Source: Paraspadella gotoi (lineage: Eukaryota; Chaetognatha). From it: DNA of 64,000 nucleotides. This document shows, one piece after another, positions 23,329 through 35,192 of this stretch (the first letter of the stretch is position 1; the number at the start of each line of letters is the position of its first letter). The position numbers and the translations under genes are program-made. The notes beneath the pieces are model-generated. The model was not told the DNA's origin, made no database searches, and worked only from the letters and a program-made list of their open reading frames with translations. The DNA lies in assembly GCA_051294375.1 (NCBI GenBank), contig CM119266.1, forward strand, positions 21,643,875-21,707,874. Reading direction: 5' to 3'.

Positions 23329-26300
23329 ATGGCCAACGCTTTGGTCACTTTCGTCCTCCTCGCGGGGACGACGCTGTCGACGCAGGGTCTGCCGACCGTC
23401 CTCGACGACGTGGTCAACGTCGGTCGACCCGGCTATCTCTTCAGCATGCCGCGCGAGTTGACGATCAACTCGACAGAGACCTTTTGCCTCACCCTTCGCA
23501 ACACCCCGTCCACGGGACTCAATTTCTCTTTCTTTCTGCAGAAGGGTTTAGCCAACACCTCCGAGCCTCTGCTCCAAATTCACCGCCGATACACGCACGT
23601 CGGCCGACGATGCGTGTCTTTCGAGGTGCCAACGATTCGGGGCCGCCGCGTGATAGTGCGCGTGCGCGGAACCGCCGTCGACGGCTCCGGTTACGCCTTC
23701 GAAGAGACGCGACGAGTCGAATTGAAGCGCGACTTCTCCGTCACTTTTGTGGAGACGGACAAGCCCGTCTACAAAGCGGGAGACACCGTCCGATTTCGTA
23801 TGATGACCGTGGATGACTCGCTACGTCCGGTAAGCTTAGCTTATTTTTCTTTTATTTTGTGGCAGCGAGTTCGTTTTTTAAATACATTTTTTTTGGTTGG
23901 CTTTGAAAATAATTTTGTCGTTTCGATTGTTAGGTGCGCGGCCCCATCGGCCAAGTCTGGATCGAAACTCCCTCGGGCGTCCGCATGGAGCAGTGGACGG
24001 GCCTTGTCCGGGAACACAGCTTTGTTTCTGTTGAGGCAAAGCTATCGCAAGAACCTGTCCTTGGGAGATGGAAGATCAAAGCCAGAGTTGACGGCAACTT
24101 GGTATGGGAGGTTGAACAATCAACAATGACCAACCAATAATAAAGCATTTAGTTGCAAGCTCAATCACCAGTAAACGAACTTTGTTTTAAACTATAATCA
24201 GTCATTAAAATAATTCTTATTACCGGTATTCGTAACAATCATCACAATTAATGGCTCTATTTTCCCGTTTCGCAGATCGAAAAAACCTTCAAGGTGGCGG
24301 AGTATGTTCCGCCAAAGTTCGAGGTTTCGATCGAAGGTCCTGGTTACCTCCTTCTAATCGACGAATCCATCAGCGGTCGAGTTTGCGCGCAATACACTTA
24401 CGGACAACCCGTGCCTGGAAAGGTCTTCATAAAGGCTTACATGAGAAGATACAAGAGAGCACCCAACTTGCATCCCAAAGAGGTGAATAAGATGTAGGGG
24501 TAAATATGTGGGGGTCGGATAGGGTATAAAATTCAAAAGCTATGTCATATTCAGTTTTTCAAAGTCTTTTCACTTTAATCAGATGAATGGAACCCTTGGC
24601 CCCGATGGTTGTTTCCAATATGGGTTTTCGTCTAGCGAATTGAAGAGCATTCGCAGCTGGTACGATTACATATAAATTGTTATTCTAATTTGTTATGTAC
24701 GTTTAGCAACGAGACCGGGCGAGATCCTAACAAAATCATTTTGACGCCAAGGTACGGATTCGAGGGATTCCTCTTCGCGGAAGTCGAGGAACGCGGAACT
24801 GGAATTAAAATTAACTCCACCTTCGGTCCGACACCTCTTGTTCAAGTACCCTATGAAATCAAGATCAAGGATTTGAGGTCCGGGTACAAGCCTTACATTA
24901 CTGATCAGAAAATAAGGATAGGAGTCAAAAGCGGTAAGTAAAAACTGATGATCAAAATTAAAGAATATATGTAAACAAATGAACTATATATTTTTATTTT
25001 TGTGGGGCCGCAGTTGACGGTAAACCGGCGGTGGGCGAGAGCATCCAGGTCAACTTCACGCTTCCATACTCGGAGCGCGTCTACAACAGGAACGGCACCT
25101 TGAACGACCCCGTCCTTCATTCCTCCGTCCATTCGACGGACGATTTCGGCCGTATCGAGATTCCTCTTCCTCGCAAAGTCTCCAGCCGAAGCAGGGTCTT
25201 GCTCGAGACGAAGGCGTTGACCGTTCGTGGCCAGCCCTTTCCCCTGCCCGATTACGGCGTTGGCAGCGTGCCGTACCGACGCTACTTCTGTCGGCCGCCG
25301 ACCAGCAACAGAGAGTTCAAATCTTGGTTCTCTCCCTCCGACAGTTTTTTAAAGATTGAGGAGACGGACGAAGAGCTGCCCTGCGGACAAGAGCGCAACG
25401 TCACGGTCCGATTCACCGACGGCGCCGCGGTGACCAGGAAAACCCTGTATTACACGGTGATTTCAAAGGGCAAGATCCTCGCGGAGAGATCCGTCGTTGT
25501 CGACCGCGATTCCGCAGTCAAGGATTCCGCCGACGATCTCAACGTCACCTGTTGGAAGACGAGTTTCGCCCTCGACGTGGCGACCATCTTCGCCCCGCGG
25601 TTCAAGCTGCTCGTCCATTACGTCCGCGACAACGGCGAGGTGGTCGCCGACGAGGCCAAGCTCACCACTCAGGCTTGCATGGAGCACTCGGTCACGGTCG
25701 GCTTCGACGCGGCGAGGAAGTTGCCAGGGGAGGCGACGAGGATCGAGTTGAGGGCGCGGCCCGATTCTCTCTGCGGATTCTCCATCGTCGATAAAAGCGT
25801 CGACCTCATGGGCGACGACTACAAGTTGAAAAAGGCCGACGTTTTCCGCTGGCTGGAGAGAAAAGAGATCCCCGAAAATCCTCACGGTTTTAGTCAGCAA
25901 GAAAGGGAATATTGCGAGAATCAATTCGCCCAACAAGAAGCGGCCACGCCAGAGCCTTCGACAACGCCGCCGTCGATAACCCCATTCCCCATCCGCAGGT
26001 TTCCCTCTCGTCGTTATTACCACTACTCCTCCGAATACTCGGACTCGATCACCGCCTTTCGCGGCGTCGGTCTCCTCACTCTCACGGACATGAGGCTGGA
26101 AACGCGGCCGTGCAAGCGGTCCGAGGACTATCCTATGTACTTCATGCGAGGTGGCGAGGTGGACATGGTCGCCTTTGATGCGGTTGGAGGTAGAGGCCCG
26201 ATGCCTGAGATGATGATGAGAAAGAAGAGTGGATCGAATAATCGGAGGGGACCGACGCCAGGATCGAGGACAACGACGACGTCGGCGGCCAGAGGAGGTG

Positions 26301-29300
26301 GTGCCGCTATGAAGAAAGAGAAAATTCAAGAGGCGGAGATTCGGAATTATTTCCCGGAAACCTGGTTGTGGAATCTGGAGCACGTCCCTCGTGAGGGAGT
26401 CGTTGTCATGCAGAAAAAGGTGAAGGCGATGATACTTGAATTTTGGTTTTATTGTATTACTTTTTTATTTTTGGGCTTTACTTGGTTAATAGTCCTCTTT
26501 CTTCTTCCCTTGAAAACTGTCAAAAAGATAACCTTCGGCTTCAACATTCAAAAATGTTCACATATTACAGGCCCCGCACACCATCACGGAGTGGAAGGCC
26601 CGGGCTGTCTGCGCCAGCGCGGACAAAGGCCTCGGCCTCTCAGAACCGACGTCTCTCCTGGTTTTCCAACCTTTCTTCGTCTCGGCCGCCCTTCCTTACT
26701 CGGTCATTCGCGAGGAGAAGGTCCCGCTCAAGATCACGGTCTTCAACTACCTGGATGAATGCCTCGCCATTCGTCTTCGGCTCATCAAGTATCGCTCGAC
26801 AATGAGAGTCGTTGGCCCTACGGACAAGAAGCTGTGTCTCTGCGGCCGCAATTCCACCACGTCGACCTTCGTCGTCGTCCCGCAAAAGCTCGACAAGATC
26901 AACATAACGGTGTCGGCGGAGGCGTTGACCGACGGAGCCGGCGTCTGCGCGCCCGACGAAGTCCTCGCTGAAGAGGCCAAGGGCGTGAGAGACGTGCTGA
27001 TCAAACCGCTGCTGGTGGAGCCGGAGGGCATCGAAGTGGAATCGACATACGGACGCTTCGTCTGCCTCAATCCCGAGGAAGAAGACTCATTCGTCGATCG
27101 AGTAAGAGAATGATTGCAGAGCTTGGCTTCCTTTCCCCTTTCCTTTCCCCTTTTGTATTTCGTTTTAAGTTTACATACCATTTTTTTGGTATTTTTCCTT
27201 TAATTTTTTTTGAACGTTTTTTCGATGAAAATCAAAACAGTTCAGCGTATATTTTTTGTTTCTTTGAATCTTTTTTTTTAATGATTTTCCGTCATTATTC
27301 CACCTGTTTAGGTGAAGCTAGACTTCAAGGCGACAGATTACGTCGACGAATCGGCACGCCTCAAGGTTACGGCCATTGGCGACGTGTTGGGACCGGCGCT
27401 CGACGGACTGGATGATTTGTTGAAGCTTCCCACCGGATGCGGAGAACAGAATATGGTTCGTGAGCGGTTTTGTTTTTTTTTGTTTTTGTTTTTGTTTTTA
27501 TTTCTTTGAAAAGTTATTGGGTTTTAAAAGTTTCTTTATTGTCCTTATTTCAGTTAAAATTCGCACCGAACATTTTCATTTTGGAATACCTTGAGGCGAC
27601 GAATCAGGACAACCAAGAAATCAAACAAAAGGCCATCGAATTTATGAAGGTTGGCTATCAAAGGGAATTAACTTACAGACACGACGACGGCTCCTACAGC
27701 GCCTTTGGAAACCGGGATAGCTCCGGTAATGAATTGATCTTGACCACCCTCTGTCCAATTTTTTGCAATTTATCCTGTATTACAAAACTATATATTACCA
27801 TAAACAGGATCATTGTGGCTTACCGCTTTTGTGGTGAAATGCTTTGGGCAAGCTCGAAAATTTATTGACATCGATCAAGAGGATTTGGACAAGAGCATTG
27901 GTTGGTTGAGAAGGAGTCAAAATACTTCCGGAGAATTTCCTTCGATCGGCCGAGTCATTCACAAATCAATGAAGGGGGGATTAGAGAAACAAGGATCAGG
28001 TGATAATGTCACGTCGATTTTGTCAGATTCTTACAAATTTAAGATGGAGAAAAAGAAATGAAATAGTCATCGTAATCATTCTGCTTTAGGCGTTCCTCTT
28101 ACTGCTTACACCATCGGAGCGTTGCTGGAAGGCGGGATCTCTCCCGATGATGAAGCGATCGTCAAAGGAATGGAATACTTGATGCGATCCAATCTGACGG
28201 AAGCAGATACCTACAGTCTCGTTTTAATCGCAAATACCCTGTCACTGATGGAACAAAAGGCAAATAAAAAGCTTACTAATGATTAATTAATATTTATATA
28301 TAAGATTTTTATATTCATATGTACATTTTACAGAGAATTTTGATTTCCATGACATTTTTACATGAAAAGGACAACCAAAGCCCGGCGACGCCCCAAGCCC
28401 GCCCTCAAGGCTTCACCCTCACCGACGTCCTCTCCGCACTCGACGCCCGCAAGAAGTCCTCCGGCGGAAGCGTCCACTGGTCCAACTCGGACGATGTCGA
28501 CGCTCCGTCGACATCCTCTGATATCGAGATGACCGCCTACGCCCTGATGACCTACACTCAAATCGAGAACATCGATCGATGCATCTCGATCGTCCGGTGG
28601 TTGACGGAGCAGCGGAATTCCCAGGGAGGATTCAGATCCACCCAGGACACAGTCGTCGGCCTTCAGAGTTTGGCCGGCATCTCGAAACAGCTCATTGGCA
28701 AAACTGGCTCCCTCACCGTCAAGTGGGACGGGTACAACGGTGCCAACGAGTTCCGCCTAAATCCGGTGAGTTAGGTTCAATACATTGACGCCTTTTTTTC
28801 CCTTTTTTTTTCATGAACGTTCCGAATATTTTTTTTTTTGCTAAAGCTTTTTTCTTGTAAATTGTTAATCTATATTTAACTTTCATATAAATTTGTTATC
28901 GCAGGAAAATCGATTACTGTTGCATCGCGCCTTCCGCGAATTCCCCACGGACCCGGACATGCAAGTTCTCAACGTTCAAGTTTCCGCCGAGACAGAGGGC
29001 TGCGCCATGATCCAGGCCAGTCTCAAGTACAACGTCAGAGAACAGATCAAGGAGCAAAAGGATTTGGGAGATAAAAGCTTCAAGGTCAGACACATGGTGT
29101 CGCAACAGAGAGACAAACCTGACCATTGCAAATGGCGAAAAATGGAAACCTGCGTCACGTACAGGTTAGAATCGCTTGCGTCTGTGAGGTTTAAAATTAA
29201 TTTAATTGTGAAAAACATTTATATTTCTTTCACAGCGGATCCAGTAATTCTGGAATGGTTATGGTCGAAGTTAAAATGGTTTCAGGTTTGTACTATATAT

Positions 29301-30095
29301 TGAAATTTTGAGAATCACGCGTTTTGCCCGGAAATGATATTCCTTTTTTTCCAAGGTTGGATTCCTGATAAATCCTCTTTGAAAGAAGCCACGAAAGCCA
29401 ATAGCGAAATAAGAAGGTACGTTAATCAAGATTTTGTTTATATTGTACATTGCACAGATCACAGTGCACTAGATTTATCTAAGAAATATTATTTAGGATA
29501 AGTTGCATCACTTGTTTTTTGTTTTTTTTTTAAGATTCGACGTAGATTCTCGAAAGGTTTCGTTTTATTTGGATAACCTTACTCCTCAAAACGAATTCTG
29601 TTTCGCTTATTCGGTGGAACAAGTGATAACGATAGGAGATCCGAAACAGGTAAGAAACGCAAGTTGTTAACGCATTAGATTTAACGCTTAATATTATTAG
29701 TACAATGAATCCATATCCTGTTGGAAATAGATTTAGTTCTCCGAAAATCTAATCTTGCTTTCTCTTTGGCTACCAACAGGGCTTGATTAAAGTCTTCGAT
29801 TACTACGAGCCAACAATCGCCGTTGACACCAAATACAACATCAAACAGACCTGCGGAACCAAAGAAGAAATTCCCTTTAACCAGCCGCCGGAAGAGCCTG
29901 GTAATTTTTTTAGTTGATTGGTTCAATGATTGATGTATTCATTATTTATAGATTTTGTGTTGATTCATTTGATTCATTTATTAACTTAGTTCGTCTATTT
30001 GTTTTTTTTTATTTATTCAATTATTGATTCTTTTTTTTTCAACTTATATTTATTCAGGTCGTCCAGATTTCTCTCAAAGAAGGTTGGAGGACTAG
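23329..30095 (+). CDS. Thioester-containing alpha-2-macroglobulin/CD109-like protein
   Basis: Secreted thioester protein of 1623 residues. Exons: 23329-23829, 23934-24101, 24276-24482, 24583-24659, 24707-24933, 25014-26419, 26571-27101, 27312-27455, 27554-27725, 27808-27999, 28090-28259, 28334-28765, 28905-29164, 29236-29285, 29356-29416, 29535-29649, 29780-29900, 30058-30095; the lengths close exactly. Landmarks in order: signal peptide ([17 protein letters not shown]); macroglobulin motifs [18 protein letters not shown] and [13 protein letters not shown]; a Thr/Arg-rich variable bait-like segment about 26230-26330; FPETWLW; thioester [10 protein letters not shown] (27423-27455); [24 protein letters not shown] with a His where C3 and CD109-type proteins carry the catalytic His; and the receptor-domain strand [13 protein letters not shown]. 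There is no anaphylatoxin, C345C domain or clear GPI signal, so A2M/TEP/CD109 rather than C3. Intron 11 has a GC donor. Role: protease trapping or opsonin-like innate immunity, by family. Confidence 0.92.
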
Positions 30096-31693
30096 TTGCC
30101 AGAATCGGAAGAATCTTAGCTTTTGCGTCGGCATGCTCGGTAATTTTTTTTACATACTTCTTCCATTGACAATGTAATTTTGACGCCAATTTGTAAATAT
30201 TTTTTAGTATGTTTCGTTTAGGACCTCCGCTGACTTCACTTGTCACGACCAGTCTCCTGATCGATTAAAAGGAATTCAAATTGTCAAGTTTTTTATTTAC
30301 AAAATGTACAATTTTTTATATCAATACTTGTTAATTTTTCTCGTAAAAATGTTCATTATAAATATTATTTTACCTGGAATTCTTAAAAATATTTCAATTA
30401 GCGTATGATAAACTACTTTTATACGCTTTTCTAATCTTTCGGATGATGTTAAATGACGTCTTTCTTAAACCGCATCTTTTTTTGCACTGTTATAGGTTTT
30501 TATCGCTTTTGTTGTTAAACGTTGTTGAAACTTTATGCTTAATAAAATAGTTGAGCACAAACTTCTTTCTCTGTGATCCGTTTTTCATGCGTTCTTTAGA
30601 AATACAATAGTTAAAAATATTATAAAACTTATCGCGATCAATGTGTCTGCTATACTTGTGGGGAATATAGCCTATCGCTATTTTACTTTTATCTTGTAAA
30701 AAACATGGTGGCCTTAACTACAAAAAATAGGTGAGAATATAGCTTTGAACATTAAAGGGGGAGTTTCAGAAATTTAGAGAAGCTTTATTCACTTTCTAAA
30801 AATTTAGTAAAATGTTATTTGTTCCAGTTCAAATTCTAGTACTATTTGTTTAGTATTTATTGATTTTTTCGAATCGCCCTGACACCTTGCGATGAAAAGT
30901 AAAAGCCTTTGAAACAAAAGGTCGGCTATTCGGCAGAATTTGTGGGTTAACTGATTTGGCGCCTGTATTCTTCGGTGTAGAATGAAGCATTAAGTGGGAC
31001 TCTCTCTGTAAATCCTCCAAATACTGGGATTTCTCGGTGCTTGTTCTAGCAATTTGCCTGTTCTTCGACTGGAAGTTCCAGTTCTCTATTCCAAAGGTAG
31101 GCAGAAGTTGGGATTTTTTATTTCAATTTTTAACCAAAAAGAAAATCTGTTGCTTCCCTCTCTCAAATGGTTGGTGCATTCCCCTTCGGACTTTTTACTC
31201 TTCGCCATCGGTTGGTTCTGATTCCTTCTTTCGCTCTGTGGCTCGGCCACAAGTCTATCTCTCCGCCTCACTCTACTTCTCTCTTTCTCTCTCTCTCTTT
31301 TCCCTCTCTAGATGTTTTCATGCCGCAGGCTGAAAACGGGATTTTCTTTCCGCCAGCCAAATTCGTTTTTTCTGCCTCTGACACGATTCTTCAATATAGA
31401 AAAAAATAACTTTTTTTTTTCACTCGAATGTTTTACTTTCCTATACAAAACACGCCGTGACGACTCTCCCTTTTTTTCCCTCCCTCGCAGAGAAAGCGTG
31501 TACAAGGAGTGAATCTATTAAAGAGCCAAATTAGCTGCATCTTTCTTCGGCGCTCCGGGTCAAGGTCGCCGTAGCTGTCGTTAACAAAGATTGGGGGGGC
31601 GCTCTCGCGCGCGAAGGCAAAGCTGACTCGCGCTGCGACGGCGCGCGCGTTGTTTCTTGGTCCTCAGAGTCGGTCCATGCGCCGCCGCCGACT
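30096..31693. other. Intergenic region after the thioester gene
   Basis: AT-rich with an AATAAA at about 30541, a plausible polyadenylation signal. From 31170 it becomes CT-rich, and 31590-31680 is a CG-rich block (GCTCTCGCGCGCGAA, GCGACGGCGCGCGCG) that looks like a CpG-type promoter just before the signal-peptide exon at 31694. Confidence 0.5.
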
Positions 31694-31748
31694 ATGATGC
31701 CTTTCAACGCATCGCTCCTTCTGCTTTGGCTTTACGCGTTGGATGAAA
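31694..31748 (+). CDS. Candidate signal-peptide first exon
   Basis: Double ATG followed by MMPFNASLLLLWLYALDE, a short but plausible secretion signal, ending at a phase-1 donor (GAAA then gtgggt). It follows a CG-rich promoter-like block. The next exons with a matching phase and an extracellular-type product are those of the two-Ig gene: the acceptor at 33650 is phase-compatible (giving DEKNEQF). If joined, this gene would have MTSS1 exon 1 inside its first intron. This is inference; the exon could also belong to an unrecognised gene. Confidence 0.35.
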
Positions 31749-33205
31749 GTGGGTGCGAACGTTTGGATAATCTCGGTTATCACTCATCGCCCTTTCTTTC
31801 TTTCTCTCCGTTTTTATTTTACAATCTCGATCGCTTACTCTCTAAATCTCAAAATTATGAGATTTAAAAACACGAGCTGGCCCTCCTTAATTGTCTACTA
31901 CTAATTTTTTCATCGTTAAAAATTTGATTTAAAGAAGTTAACAACTAGCATTTAATGAAATTGTCCTTGTTGATGGGAACTTATTTTTTAATTCTTAACG
32001 AGACGTCCGATGATATAATTAGACGAATAATAAGGGTGGGAAGGAATCCAAAGTTTTTCCCAAAAAATCTTTAATTGCTCTCCAAAGCTGGATGAAGATC
32101 TAAAATCGTAAAATCACATCAAGTGTTAGACGATTTCATTTTTTTTTTTTTTTCGTAGCCGCTCTTAAAAATCCAAACACGCTTCGTTCCCTCCTTTTAT
32201 CATCCCTTTTTTCTTCTTCGTATAATGATGAGTTTGAAAAGATTTCGTAATCAATCGTGAAAACTAACAGAGAAGAAAGAACTCTTCGAAACGTCGTGTC
32301 TCTGTTTAATCTTTTCTCTCTTCGGGGCGTTGCAATTTCAATATAGCCGATTGGATGACTCTTCTCTTCAGTCTTCAGTCAGTCCTAAGCCGCTAACCCA
32401 TTTACCCAATTCAATTTATTTTCCCTTCGAGCTGGCAGATTGACCGAGACCACTGACCCTTGCTCCGTTCGCTCATACAATCCACGGTGAAATCCTCGCT
32501 GAGCCTCTATTCGTAACTTTGGAATCCATTCTTACTGGTTTTGACTAAAGTAAATAGTTTGAATATGATGTAGTATTTGTTCATGGCTTACATAAAAAGT
32601 ATGTACTGAAATAGTATGTACTTAAATATATATAATATATTGTACTGTTAGTACCTCATAATTAAATGCTATTGGTCATCGATGGAAACAAACTGTGTAT
32701 GTAAATAGTTACTTAATTTACCGTTAATTTTAGATTTTAACTCAAAACTGTTTTCTACAGTTGTTTTCAGTGGGGCACAAACCCAAACCTCGAATTACTT
32801 GAAAACTTGAATTCTGTAATAGTTTGTGTAGCTCTGTTAATTAATATTTATTTCTTTTAAAGGTAAGATGCTGCTACGTTCTGGGGACCTCCTTTCACTG
32901 CCAGATCGAACTTTAAAACGTCAACAACAAAAATCCAAAAATAAGTTTAACCTAAAAACACATCAAATTTAATTAATACACTGATTAACACTCGCAAAAA
33001 AAAAACCGCCTTAAGCATGAAAAACGGCAAAAAAAACCGATTCTTCTCAAACTGCTAATCGTCTCTCTGACGGGTCAATTCTTTAATCGTAAAATTTCTG
33101 TGATCATTGGCTTCAAAATGAACACTGGCCTTTTCATCCCCGATTCGACCACCAGTCTTCCAAATTAATTTCTAAAAAATTGACGCTTGTACTCATACTC
33201 ATAAA
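31749..33205. other. Upstream region of MTSS1
   Basis: AT-rich, no coding exon recognised. It should hold the MTSS1 promoter and 5' UTR unless the first exon is further upstream. Confidence 0.45.
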
Positions 33206-35161
33206 ATGGATGCTATCAAATTCTCGACGTTAGACCGAGATTGTGCTTCCTTAGGAGGATTATTCCAGTCAATCATCAACGATTTAAAAGTGAGTAAATA
33301 GGGGTTTTTGATTCATTGTTTTATCTCGTAGATATGGGAAGTTTTTTCATTACATCATCACAACTTATTGACTTTTGCCAACCCTCGACGCCATTATTGT
33401 TTTGAGCCTTTGGAGTTTTAAATAAACAATTGCGAAGGAGAGAAATTTTCATATATTGACATTGGACCTAAAACTGTCATTAATTGCCGTAATGGGTATT
33501 TCTCATTGATTGATTTTTAACTAAAAGTGATTATTAGAAATACTACCTTAGTTTGACTTCCTTTTTTACCACAGTCTACAGTTTAAAGCATGTCTTGCTA
33601 CGTGTATATTTTTTGGTTTCAAATATCTGTTTTATTATTTGTTACGCAAGAAAATGAACAATTTACTAGCCTTATCAGGGCTTATTTATCTTATGGTCCA
33701 AACTGCAACAATGAATTGGAACCAATTGACCTAAATCATCCTCAAAATGTATTATTTATTTTGAAACGACATTATGGACCTTTTCGCTGTTGCTTTAACG
33801 ATGTCCTTGATTTAAATATTAAAACTAACTGCTCTTGGTTCAGTAATACAGGGTTTGTATTTTAATCTGGTGGTAAATTTTTCATGAAATTCATATTGAT
33901 AAAAATATTTCTTATTTAATGCCGCTTAGGAGCAAGTAAACCCTCGCTTATAAATTTACAAAAAAATTAAAGTAATAAGGTTTAAAAACTTACAGCCAGA
34001 TTAAAAATTTATGTACTATGCAGAAAAAACATAAAAGGAGATTTAATGTTTAAAATGCTGAATATGCATGATAAAGGAGAATACAAATGTTTATGCAAAT
34101 TTACTTATGATGGAAAAAGCAGCAAGAGTGTAGTTAGTTTTTCTATAAATGAAATATTGAGCGATCCTCATGACCTCTCGATTCAGGTTCGTTAATAAGG
34201 TCTTTCCGTAATCTACAATTATAAATAAATTTAATATATATTCATATAATAAATTTTAAAATATTCTTGCCCTTATAGCTTTAATATATTTGTTTTTTAT
34301 TTGTTACAGAGAAAACTTGATTGGCAATCAAGTAATGAAAACGCTAAGACCTATACCTTTTTTTGCATTGGTTCTTGCTTTCCAATGTGCTCATTTGTAT
34401 GGTCCTGGAACCGATCCGTTGCAAATTCTGAATTAAGTAAATTCGGGAGTGCTATTAGAGGATCATGGAGTTTCGCTTTTGAGTCCAATTTGACTTGCAT
34501 TGCTAACAATTCTGTTTCCCAAAAAAGCATTTCTTTACACTACATTTCTCATACACAAAGAAAGATTTCGAATTTTCATGGAGAAAATCGAGGAAATCTG
34601 GACAATTCCTCTCAAAATAAGCATACAGTAAATATTTATTCTGTCGATCGTAAAGGCATGCAAATCGTATTGATGGTTGTCTTGGCCTACGTTTTCTTGA
34701 TTTCTTCAATCAAGCTAATGGTTAATTATGAGGAGGCAAAACTATTTTTCAGGGTAAATATTTTTCGCTACAGTGTGTCCCAATGTTCCTGTCGGTTAAC
34801 TTTTACATATTGTGCGGAACTGTATTTTTAAATCTTATATCTGATATAACAATGTCAAAGATAAGTTCTTACCATTTATGATACTATATTTCGAATTCAA
34901 TTTTTATCATTTTTTTTGCAAAACATTCAATTGAAATGAGTCCAAGTTTTTTACTTTTTTAATTTTTAAATTATGTTTTACGTTTTACTATTTTCTATTT
35001 TTATATTTTATATTTTAAAATGAATTATATTAAAAAAATTTAAACAAAGTTTGAAAATAATTTCATCAACGATTTTATTTGTGTACGGACATGTTTCGAC
35101 TCTTTATTTTCGAGTCTTCATCAGCGTTAATGAAGCATCTACAAATTTGTGCAAAAGAAGG

Positions 35162-35192
<31 letters not shown>

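Noticed and set aside
25463-26383. Long open reading frame on the minus strand (306 codons)
   Set aside because: It is antisense to the large exon 6 of the thioester gene, whose plus-strand frame carries the family motifs; GC-rich codon bias opens the opposite strand.
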